A model generated the notes under the pieces. The model saw only the letters and a list, made by a program, of their open reading frames with translations, made no database searches and was not told where the DNA came from. A stretch of 35,033 bases of DNA from IMG/VR virus record IMGVR_UViG_3300046413_001110, positions 1-35,033 of that record. One strand, written 5' to 3'. Each line of letters starts with the position of its first letter. The first letter of the stretch is position 1. The DNA is from a virus. This document shows positions 5,500 to 11,322 of the stretch, in pieces. Made by a program: the position numbers and the translations under genes.

Positions 5500-6205
5500 A
5501 AATTGGATTGCAATAATACCAGCTTTTATTTTATATGATCCAAATCTTAGTGATAAAGATAAAATTGTTTATAGTGTAATATCTAATTTAACGCATGAAA
5601 AAGGATATTGCTGGGCTAGTAATAGATATATTGGAGATCTTTTAAACTGCTCTCCTTTAACGATCTCTAGAAGCGTTTCTAATCTAAATAATAAAGGTCA
5701 TATTAAAAATTCAGTTGAAAAAAGTCCAAATGGAACTTTAAGAAAAATTTATTTATCAATTTCAAATCCAGCAAGGGGGTTAGTCAAAAATGATAAGGGG
5801 GTTAATCAAAAACAGCAAGCAAATAATATAATTAATAATATAGTTAAAGAAGATAATAAACAAACAGATCAAAACGAACTTTTAAATTCACAATCTAAAG
5901 AATTATTATCTTGGATTAATTTATCATTTAAAAGAAAATTTAATATTTTAAATAAATCAAAATTAAAACTTAGATTAAAAACTTTCGGAATTGAAAAAAT
6001 TAAAGAAGCAATTAAAAATGCTTATAATGATGATTATCATATAAAAAACGGATTTAAATATTTAACTCCAGAATACTTTTTAAGAAATGATGAAAATATC
6101 GACAAATGGTTAAATGCAAAAAATGAGAATAATGAGAAAACAAGATTTACAAGTAGAAAAGCAACTAGCTATACAGAAAACATCTCTAAAGAACTTGGAT
6201 GGTAA
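5477..6205 (+). CDS. Winged-helix replication initiator / DnaD-like phage replisome organiser
   Basis: This 242-residue protein has a two-domain layout typical of phage replication initiators. The N-terminal domain (about residues 12-92) is a winged helix: SDKDKIVYSVISNLT, then an HTH with CSPLTISRSVSNLNNKGHIK (58-77), then a wing. A low-complexity Asn/Gln/Lys linker covers about 97-138. The C-terminal domain (about 140-215) ends KYLTPEYFLRNDENIDKWLN, resembling the conserved C-terminal domain of phage replisome organisers that loads the helicase. The linker-coding DNA contains two 18-base G-rich repeats at 5773-5812, as expected for an origin embedded in an initiator gene. The start overlaps the previous gene by 23 bases. 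Confidence 0.75.
   Translation: MIQTKYNKNWIAIIPAFILYDPNLSDKDKIVYSVISNLTHEKGYCWASNRYIGDLLNCSPLTISRSVSNLNNKGHIKNSVEKSPNGTLRKIYLSISNPARGLVKNDKGVNQKQQANNIINNIVKEDNKQTDQNELLNSQSKELLSWINLSFKRKFNILNKSKLKLRLKTFGIEKIKEAIKNAYNDDYHIKNGFKYLTPEYFLRNDENIDKWLNAKNENNEKTRFTSRKATSYTENISKELGW
5773..5812 (+). repeat. Pair of 18-base G-rich direct repeats, candidate origin iterons
   Basis: AAGGGGGTTAGTCAAAAA at 5773-5790 and AAGGGGGTTAATCAAAAA at 5795-5812 differ at one base and have a 22-base period, about two helical turns. Since 22 is not a multiple of three, the copies are read in different frames (RGLVKN and KGVNQK), so conservation is at the DNA level. GGGGG is very rare in this AT-rich sequence. The location in the linker of the initiator gene parallels the lambda origin inside gene O. 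Confidence 0.6.
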
Positions 6206-6593
6206 TAAAGAAATTCAACAAACTTTAGTCTATTGTGCTTTAATGGTTGGTTTAAAGCCAGAAAAAATTGAAATTGAAATTGCTGAAAAGTTTATAAAAT
6301 CAAATTATAAAAATATTACTTTAGAAGAAATTGTAAATGCTTTTGGATTTAATTCTTCTGGAAACTATTGGAAAATAATAGAACCTTTTGGAAGCTTTAA
6401 TACTTTATTTATAGGAAAAATTTTAAATGCTAATCAAAATTATTTACAAAAGAAAAAATTTCAAGAGCTTAAAGCATTACCAATTGAAACAAAAAAAGAT
6501 TTAATTACTCATGAAGAAGCAAAGCCATTATTAAAAAAATTATCTGAAGAATTAAAAAAAATGGATCTTAAATTTAAAATAAATAACAAGTAA
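6195..6593 (+). CDS. Hypothetical helical protein, possible helicase-loader position
   Basis: The conserved-looking part begins at KEIQQTLVYCALMVGLKPEK and continues through a helical segment to GNYWKIIEPFGSFNTLFIGK, then a long lysine/glutamate helix. From TTG 6195 it has 132 residues and overlaps the initiator gene by 11 bases. ATGs at 6114, 6123 and 6132 would force an overlap of 70-90 bases and add a low-complexity N-terminus; ATG 6243 would cut into the domain. It lies directly after the initiator, where many phages encode a helicase loader, but I see no AAA+ motifs. The role is inferred from position only. Confidence 0.6.
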   Translation: MDGNKEIQQTLVYCALMVGLKPEKIEIEIAEKFIKSNYKNITLEEIVNAFGFNSSGNYWKIIEPFGSFNTLFIGKILNANQNYLQKKKFQELKALPIETKKDLITHEEAKPLLKKLSEELKKMDLKFKINNK

Positions 6594-6599
6594 TTAAAA

Positions 6600-6607
6600 T
6601 AAATTTG
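6600..6607 (+). promoter_or_regulatory. -7-like element upstream of 6634
   Basis: TAAATTTG fits TAnnTTTG and lies 26 bases before the ATG at 6634, in the only noncoding gap before the DNA-modification cassette. No TTG is present at the 22-base spacing. It may be the promoter for the cassette. Confidence 0.35.
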
Positions 6608-6633
6608 TTAGTATTGTATAAAATATATAATTA

Positions 6634-6846
6634 ATGAGCGATTTAAAAATTAAAGATGTTTGTTATCCAAGAAAATACATGGATAAAAACGGAGAGGAAA
6701 AAACAAACTGGATCAAAATTGGAACATCATTTGAAAAAATTGGTGGACATCATAATATTGAAATATATACTTTACCAGTTTCACAAGATGGAAAAATAAA
6801 AATAAGTTTATTTGAGAAAAAAAAGTTTGAAGAAAATCCTTTTTAA
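6634..6846 (+). CDS. Small hypothetical protein preceding the modification cassette
   Basis: This 70-residue protein begins MSDLKIKDVCYPRKYMDKNG, continues with a beta-rich middle (IEIYTLPVSQDGKIKISLFE) and ends with a basic-acidic tail (FEENPF). Similar small all-beta proteins occur in many phage replication regions; the acidic-aromatic end is reminiscent of single-strand-binding-protein tips, but I cannot establish that. It is the first gene after a noncoding gap containing a -7-like box and may head the operon through FolE. Confidence 0.65.
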   Translation: MSDLKIKDVCYPRKYMDKNGEEKTNWIKIGTSFEKIGGHHNIEIYTLPVSQDGKIKISLFEKKKFEENPF

Positions 6847-6990
6847 ATGAAAAGTATTATAGCAATAGGTCTTAGTCTTTTAATATTTTCTACAACTGAT
6901 AATTTAGCAATTAAAATTTTAACAATTATATATTTAATTATTTCAATTTTAACTGAATTATATGTATTAGGAGATGAAAAAGGAAAATAA
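6847..6990 (+). CDS. Membrane microprotein, 47 residues
   Basis: The ATG at 6847 directly follows the stop of the preceding gene and the TAA is at 6988-6990. The protein is almost wholly hydrophobic: IIAIGLSLLIFSTT and IKILTIIYLIISILTELYVL form two probable membrane helices, and the tail is GDEKGK. It overlaps the next ATG (6974) by 17 bases. Perfect packing supports it as a real gene. Function unknown; it is not near the lysis genes. Confidence 0.55.
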   Translation: MKSIIAIGLSLLIFSTTDNLAIKILTIIYLIISILTELYVLGDEKGK

Positions 6991-7123
6991 AATAAAAAAA
7001 TTACAAAATTTATTTTCATGGAAACAATTTTATCAATGGAATGAAGATTTTGAAAATATAGAAATTACTCAAGATCAGATTGATCTTTTACAAATTGAAA
7101 TAGATGGAAATAAAAGAAATTAA
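6974..7123 (+). CDS. Small hypothetical protein, 49 residues
   Basis: This frame runs from ATG 6974 to TAA 7121-7123. It begins basic (MKKENKIKKLQNLFSWKQFY) and continues acidic (NEDFENIEITQDQIDLLQIE). It overlaps the preceding gene by 17 bases and the ParB-like gene by 20 bases. I recognise no domain. The acidic helix may be a protein-binding peptide. Confidence 0.55.
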   Translation: MKKENKIKKLQNLFSWKQFYQWNEDFENIEITQDQIDLLQIEIDGNKRN

Positions 7124-7685
7124 AATATCAGAAATTAAGGAATCTGAATATAATCCAAGAAAAATTTCTCCAGAAGATAAAAAACAATTAAAAAATTCTC
7201 TTTTAAAATTCGGAATAGTAGATCCAATAATATTAAATAAAAATCCAAAAAGAAAAAATATATTAATCGGAGGTCATCAAAGATTAAAAATTTGGAAAGA
7301 ATTAAAAAATAAAACTATTCCAGCAACATTTGTAAATCTAGATATTGATCAAGAAAAGGAATTGAACATAAGATTAAATAAAAATTCTGGTGAATTTGAT
7401 TTTGAATTATTAGAAAAGCATTTTGAAACTGAATTATTAGTAGATTTTGGATTTTCGCCTTTTCAATTTTCAGATGTCACTTTTATTGATGATCTTGATT
7501 CTATCAAAATTGAGCATGAAAATAATTCTTTAAAACATAAAGATGAAGCTGTAATGCTAGAAATTCCTATGTCCCCAGAACAAAAAAAAGAAATAATGCT
7601 AACAATTAATTCATATAAAAAAAATAGAGATATTTCTAATGGAGTTGCTTTATATGAAATTACTTGTATAAATAATGTTTTATAA
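7104..7685 (+). CDS. ParB/sulfiredoxin-fold protein, possible DpdB-like partner of DpdA
   Basis: This is a 193-residue protein. Its N-terminal ~95 residues form a ParB/Srx domain: EIKISEIKESEYNPRKIS with YNPR at 16-19, the family pattern IVDPIILNK, and GGHQRLK with GGHQR at 56-60 (the G-G-H-Q-R nucleotide-binding motif of ParB-type enzymes). The C-terminal half is acidic and not recognisable. The stop TAA shares its last base with the ATG of the DpdA-like gene (TAATG), so the two are tightly coupled. In bacterial Dpd islands, DpdB is also a ParB-superfamily protein required with DpdA for preQ0 insertion. The same role here is an inference; a ParB-type nuclease or segregation protein is the alternative. 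Confidence 0.75.
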   Translation: MEIKEIKISEIKESEYNPRKISPEDKKQLKNSLLKFGIVDPIILNKNPKRKNILIGGHQRLKIWKELKNKTIPATFVNLDIDQEKELNIRLNKNSGEFDFELLEKHFETELLVDFGFSPFQFSDVTFIDDLDSIKIEHENNSLKHKDEAVMLEIPMSPEQKKEIMLTINSYKKNRDISNGVALYEITCINNVL

Positions 7686-8605
7686 TGATTTGCGAAAAGC
7701 AAAAAAATTTAAAAGTTCATTTTGCTGGAGCAGAATCTTTAGTAAGATCTGAATTATTTACAAATTGTGTTAATGCTAATTATACTCTTTTTACAATTTT
7801 TCCTTTTATTTGTTATGAATTTGGTATTCCTCATGGTTTTTTTAATGCTAATAAAGATGGATATAAAAACGTAAGTAAATCAAATTATATAAATTCAAAA
7901 CACTCAATTCAAGATTCTGGAATTTTTAGTTTGGTTCATGGCTCTTATAAAGGAGATAAATCAAAAAATTTTATTGACAAATATTATAATAAATTAATTG
8001 AATTAACATTAAATAATGAATTTAAAGGAACAGTTGTAGAACTTGATTGCCAAAAATTATTAGGTATAAAAGAAACTTGGAATTTTAGAAAAAAAATAAG
8101 AAAAGATTTACCAAACAATAGAATAATGAATGTTTTTCATTTTGAAGATGGAACTAAAGGACTTGATGAAATGATAGAATTTTCAGATTATATTGCTTTA
8201 TCTATTCCAGAATTTAGATTTTTAGGTTTAAAAAATAAAGCTTACAATATATCAAATTACATAAAAAATAAAAAACCAGATATTGATATACATTTATTAG
8301 GATGCACAGATAATCAAATGATAAAAGATTTAAATTTTTGCACATCATCAGATTCTACTTCATGGCTATCTTTAAACAGATTTGGACATTTTAAATATAA
8401 TGATAAAACTAAAACACATACTATCAAAAAATCCAATATCAATCGAGAAAAACTTTTAAAAAAATATAAAAATGAAATAAATTATTTATGGAATAAAGTT
8501 GATTTAAAAGATAATGAAAATCTAAAATTTTATTATTCATGTGATATGCTTCAAATTTCTTATTTATTAAAACAATACACTTACTATGCTGGGGAACAAA
8601 CATAA
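7685..8605 (+). CDS. dpdA: DpdA-like DNA 7-deazaguanine transglycosylase
   Basis: This 306-residue protein is related to tRNA-guanine transglycosylase (TIM-barrel). DpdA enzymes exchange guanine in DNA for a 7-deazaguanine such as preQ0. DSGIFSL at residues 77-83 corresponds to the substrate-binding D-S-G-x-F motif of the TGT family. VELD at 118-121, HLLGCTD at 203-209 and SSDSTSW at 221-227 follow in order; Asp223 is the candidate nucleophile. The Cys zinc site (C-x-C-x2-C) of bacterial TGT is absent, as expected for phage DpdA. It overlaps queC by 20 bases. With queC, queD, queE and folE downstream, the assignment is strong even though DpdA families diverge widely. Confidence 0.85.
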   Translation: MICEKQKNLKVHFAGAESLVRSELFTNCVNANYTLFTIFPFICYEFGIPHGFFNANKDGYKNVSKSNYINSKHSIQDSGIFSLVHGSYKGDKSKNFIDKYYNKLIELTLNNEFKGTVVELDCQKLLGIKETWNFRKKIRKDLPNNRIMNVFHFEDGTKGLDEMIEFSDYIALSIPEFRFLGLKNKAYNISNYIKNKKPDIDIHLLGCTDNQMIKDLNFCTSSDSTSWLSLNRFGHFKYNDKTKTHTIKKSNINREKLLKKYKNEINYLWNKVDLKDNENLKFYYSCDMLQISYLLKQYTYYAGEQT

Positions 8606-9272
8606 AAACGAAAAATGCTTAATTTTATTTTCTGGAGGACAAGATTCTACGACTTGTTTATATTGGGCAAAAAAATATTTTAAAGAAGTGACTGCAATTG
8701 GTTTTGATTATGGTCAAACTCATAAAAAAGAACTTGATCAAGCTTATAAAATAGCTAATAAATTAAATGTAAAATATAAAATATTTAATATTAGCAATAT
8801 AATGACAAAATCAAGCTTAACTAGAAATCACAATCATAATGAAAAAAGTCATATTAATAAAGATTTACCAGCAAGTTTTACAACTGGAAGAAATATAATT
8901 TTTTTATCAATTGCTGGAGGTTATGCAGCAGAAAATAAAATTAATAATATAGTAACTGGAGTTTGTCAGACTGACTATTCTGGTTATCCAGATTGCAGAA
9001 AAACTTCAATAGATGCAATGCAAAATGTATTATCACTTGCTTATGGATCTGGTGATTTTTTAATTCACACTCCTTTAATGTATTTAAATAAAGCAGAAAC
9101 TTTTAAATTAGCAAATGAATTAAATTGTTTAGATATTATTATAAATGAAACTTTGACAGATTACAATGGAGACATGACAAAAAATGATTGGGGTTTTGGT
9201 AAAGCAGATAATCCAGCTTCTATATTAAGAATGAAAGGTTTTAAAGAAGCAAAAAAAAATAAATGGATATGA
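8586..9272 (+). CDS. queC: QueC-like 7-cyano-7-deazaguanine (preQ0) synthase
   Basis: This 228-residue protein would convert 7-carboxy-7-deazaguanine to preQ0 using ATP and ammonia. The PP-loop SGGQDST is at residues 16-22. FDYGQTHKKEL (40-50), TGRN (100-103) and GVCQTDYSGYPDCR (125-138) match QueC. The C-terminal region ETLTDYNGDM (188-197) aligns with the usual E-T-L-T-C-Y-N-G, but Asp192 replaces the first cysteine. The following NDWGFGKADNPAS lacks the usual C-G-x-C-x-x-C, so all four zinc cysteines are missing. The enzyme may have an altered zinc site or belong to a zinc-free subgroup. It overlaps the DpdA-like gene and the next microprotein gene (ATGA). Confidence 0.85.
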   Translation: MLGNKHKNEKCLILFSGGQDSTTCLYWAKKYFKEVTAIGFDYGQTHKKELDQAYKIANKLNVKYKIFNISNIMTKSSLTRNHNHNEKSHINKDLPASFTTGRNIIFLSIAGGYAAENKINNIVTGVCQTDYSGYPDCRKTSIDAMQNVLSLAYGSGDFLIHTPLMYLNKAETFKLANELNCLDIIINETLTDYNGDMTKNDWGFGKADNPASILRMKGFKEAKKNKWI

Positions 9273-9403
9273 AAGAATTTATATATCATGCTTTAGGAAT
9301 TTGTGGAGAACATTCTCATCCGAATTTAATTAATATTACATTTATTATTTTAAGTTTAATTTTAGTAGGATCTATAATTTTTAAATTAAAAAATCAAAAA
9401 TGA
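9269..9403 (+). CDS. Membrane microprotein between queC and queD, 44 residues
   Basis: ATG 9269 overlaps the queC stop (ATGA) and the stop overlaps the queD ATG at 9400 (ATGA). This double 4-base overlap is strong evidence for a real gene. The N-terminal half (FIYHALGICGEHSHPN) has one Cys and three His; the second half is one membrane helix (INITFIILSLILVGSIIF) and a basic tail (KLKNQK). The helix would place the histidine segment outside under the positive-inside rule. Its presence in a cytoplasmic modification operon is unexplained. Confidence 0.65.
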   Translation: MKEFIYHALGICGEHSHPNLINITFIILSLILVGSIIFKLKNQK

Positions 9404-9804
9404 TAATTGAAAAAAAATATTATTTCTACGCTGGACATAGAAATAAAACTGCTGGGGAAAAATGTTCTAGACTTCATGGACATACTTATGATGTAATCGT
9501 AAAGTTTAAATTTGATAAAATGAAAGATGGAGTAACAATGCTTTTTTCTGATATTGATAAACTTGTAGAACCTATTATTAAAAGTTACGATCATTATTTA
9601 TTACTTCATGATACAGATCCTTTATGTCCATTATTAGAAATTAATGATGAGCCATTTATAAAATTACCATTTGAAACATCTGCTGAAAATATGGCTATTT
9701 GGCTTTTTAATCAAATCAAAAACGAAACAAAATTAAATATAATTGAAATTCAATTTTCAGAAACTAAATCATCAAAAATAATATATAATGGAATTAAAAA
9801 TTAG
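9400..9804 (+). CDS. queD: QueD, 6-carboxytetrahydropterin synthase
   Basis: This 134-residue protein would convert dihydroneopterin triphosphate to 6-carboxytetrahydropterin, the second step from GTP to preQ0. Zinc ligands are His13 (AGHR), His26 and His28 (RLHGHTY). The catalytic cysteine is Cys22 (EKCSRLHGH). Asp64-His65 (YDHYLLLH) and Glu121 (FSETKSS) complete the expected catalytic set. FETSAENMAIWLF (91-103) matches the P-T-x-E-N-L-A family signature. All key residues are present and length is typical. The start overlaps the preceding microprotein stop by 4 bases and the end overlaps queE by 17 bases. Confidence 0.92.
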   Translation: MIIEKKYYFYAGHRNKTAGEKCSRLHGHTYDVIVKFKFDKMKDGVTMLFSDIDKLVEPIIKSYDHYLLLHDTDPLCPLLEINDEPFIKLPFETSAENMAIWLFNQIKNETKLNIIEIQFSETKSSKIIYNGIKN

Positions 9805-10387
9805 TGAACTTTTTTATTCTTTACAAGGCGAAGGTGCTAGATGTGGTGTTCCAACTTTTTTTATAAGAACATCTGGATGCAAAACTAAAAATGCTTGTTA
9901 TAAAATGGGTATTAAATGCGATACAGATTTCGAGGGAGGAGAAAATAAATCAGTAGAAGATTTATTAAAATGGATGAAAGAAACAAATGAAGAATGTAAA
10001 GAAATAACATGGACTGGAGGCGAACCAGCAGATCAATTAAATGAAGAAATTATTCAATTTTTTAAAGATCGTGGATATTATCAAGCAATTGAAACAAGTG
10101 GATTATTTAAAGTTCCAGATAATTTAGATTTTATTTGTGTTTCTCCTAAAGTTGCTGAGCATGTTATTAAAAGAAATTTTGATCATGTTAATGAATTAAG
10201 ATATGTAAGACATAAAGGTCAATTTGTTCCAGAACCATCAATAAGTGCTGATCATTATTGGATCTCACCTCATTCTGATGGATTTAATATTAATAAAGAA
10301 AATTTGAATCATTGTATAAATATATGTTTAGAAAATCCTAAATGGAAACTAAGTGTGCAAAATCATAAATTATGGAATATCCTTTAA
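9788..10387 (+). CDS. queE: QueE, 7-carboxy-7-deazaguanine synthase (radical SAM)
   Basis: This 199-residue radical SAM enzyme would form 7-carboxy-7-deazaguanine from 6-carboxytetrahydropterin. FYSLQGEGARCGVPTFFIR (9-27) is the QueE substrate signature and TGGEP at 76-80 the SAM-binding motif. The iron-sulfur cysteines read SGC31-x5-C37-x6-C44-DT, spaced unlike the usual C-x3-C-x2-C; phage and some bacterial QueE proteins have such an expanded loop. The final KLSVQNHKLWNIL matches the conserved end of QueE (L-S-V-Q-x-H-K). It overlaps folE by 16 bases. Confidence 0.9.
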   Translation: MELKISELFYSLQGEGARCGVPTFFIRTSGCKTKNACYKMGIKCDTDFEGGENKSVEDLLKWMKETNEECKEITWTGGEPADQLNEEIIQFFKDRGYYQAIETSGLFKVPDNLDFICVSPKVAEHVIKRNFDHVNELRYVRHKGQFVPEPSISADHYWISPHSDGFNINKENLNHCINICLENPKWKLSVQNHKLWNIL

Positions 10388-10917
10388 ATTCTCCAGAATA
10401 TCATTTTAAAGAATTATTAAAACAATTAGGGGAAGATCCAGATCGTGAAGGATTGGAAGAAACTCCTAAAAGATATATTAAATTCTACAAAGAATTTCTT
10501 TCTCCACCAGAATTTAATTTTACAACTTTTAGTTCTGAAGGATATGATGAAATGATTATTCAATCTAATATTCCTTTTTATTCTTTATGTGAACATCATA
10601 TTGCTCCATTTACTGGAACTGGAACAATTGCTTATATACCAAATGAGAAAATAGTTGGACTTTCAAAACTAGCTAGAACTTTAGAAACATTTTCAAGAAG
10701 ATTACAAAATCAAGAAAGAATTACAAATCAAGTTGCTGAATTGATTCAAGAAAAACTAAATCCAAAAGGGGTAGCAGTTATATTAAAAGCAAAACATTTA
10801 TGTATGGAAATGAGAGGCGTAAAAAAGCATGATACTTATACTACCACATCAAAAATGATAGGAGCATTTAAAGATGATCCAAAAGCAAGAAATGAAGTTT
10901 TAAATTTAATTTCATAA
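10372..10917 (+). CDS. folE: FolE, GTP cyclohydrolase I
   Basis: This 181-residue protein would convert GTP to dihydroneopterin triphosphate, the entry step to preQ0. GEDPDREGLEETPKR (20-34) is the family's N-terminal signature. SLCEHHIAPF (71-80) and HLCMEMRGVKK (142-152) supply the zinc ligands Cys73, His76 and Cys144. GLSKLAR (96-102) and RRLQNQERIT (109-118) are the second conserved block. All active-site residues are present and length is normal. Placed last in the cassette, it would push host GTP toward the modified base. A 12-base gap separates it from the terminase genes. Confidence 0.95.
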   Translation: MEYPLNSPEYHFKELLKQLGEDPDREGLEETPKRYIKFYKEFLSPPEFNFTTFSSEGYDEMIIQSNIPFYSLCEHHIAPFTGTGTIAYIPNEKIVGLSKLARTLETFSRRLQNQERITNQVAELIQEKLNPKGVAVILKAKHLCMEMRGVKKHDTYTTTSKMIGAFKDDPKARNEVLNLIS

Positions 10918-10929
10918 CTTTATATAATA

Positions 10930-11322
10930 ATGAGCAAAACTACAAAATCGGACATATTAAAAAAGCAACTTGTTTTGGCTATGGAAAAAAGTTTGGGAGT
11001 AATAACAACTGCTTGCAAAAGTGTTGGAATAGCTAGATCTACTTTTTATGAATGGTATAATTCAGATATTAATTTTAAAAATGAAATTGATGATATTAAA
11101 GAAGTTGCAACTGATTATGTAGTTTCCAAATTATTTGAACAAATAAAAAATAACAATCATGTATCTACAATCTTCTATTTAAAAACTAAAGGAAAAGATC
11201 GTGGATTTGTTGAAAGACAAGAGATAGTTCAAAGAGTAGATTTGGAATCTGAATTACAATTACTTAGTGATGAGGATCTAGAAAAAAGATTAATAGAGCT
11301 TCGTAATGCAATCCAAAACTAA
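10930..11322 (+). CDS. terS: Terminase small subunit
   Basis: This 130-residue protein would recognise the packaging site and present DNA to the large subunit. The N-terminal half contains an HTH (GVITTACKSVGIARSTFYEW at about 23-42), and the C-terminal part has HVSTIFYLKTKGKDRGFVER, typical of small terminases where a conserved F/Y-Y-L-K-T-K-G-K-x-R-G-F/Y follows the helical region. It ends with a helical oligomerisation/TerL-contact segment. It overlaps the TerL gene by 17 bases. Confidence 0.85.
   Translation: MSKTTKSDILKKQLVLAMEKSLGVITTACKSVGIARSTFYEWYNSDINFKNEIDDIKEVATDYVVSKLFEQIKNNNHVSTIFYLKTKGKDRGFVERQEIVQRVDLESELQLLSDEDLEKRLIELRNAIQN

Noticed and set aside
6114-6194. ATG 6114 as start of the gene ending at 6593
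   Set aside because: It would overlap the initiator gene by 92 bases with a low-complexity peptide; TTG 6195 gives normal coupling. This remains uncertain.
7463-7702. Minus-strand open frames, for example 7463-7702, 9394-9594, 15280-15619, 18306-18603, 23083-23364 and 32291-32533
   Set aside because: Each lies opposite a recognisable or well-packed + strand gene and encodes low-complexity Leu/Phe/Ser-rich peptides, as expected from antisense of AT-rich coding DNA.
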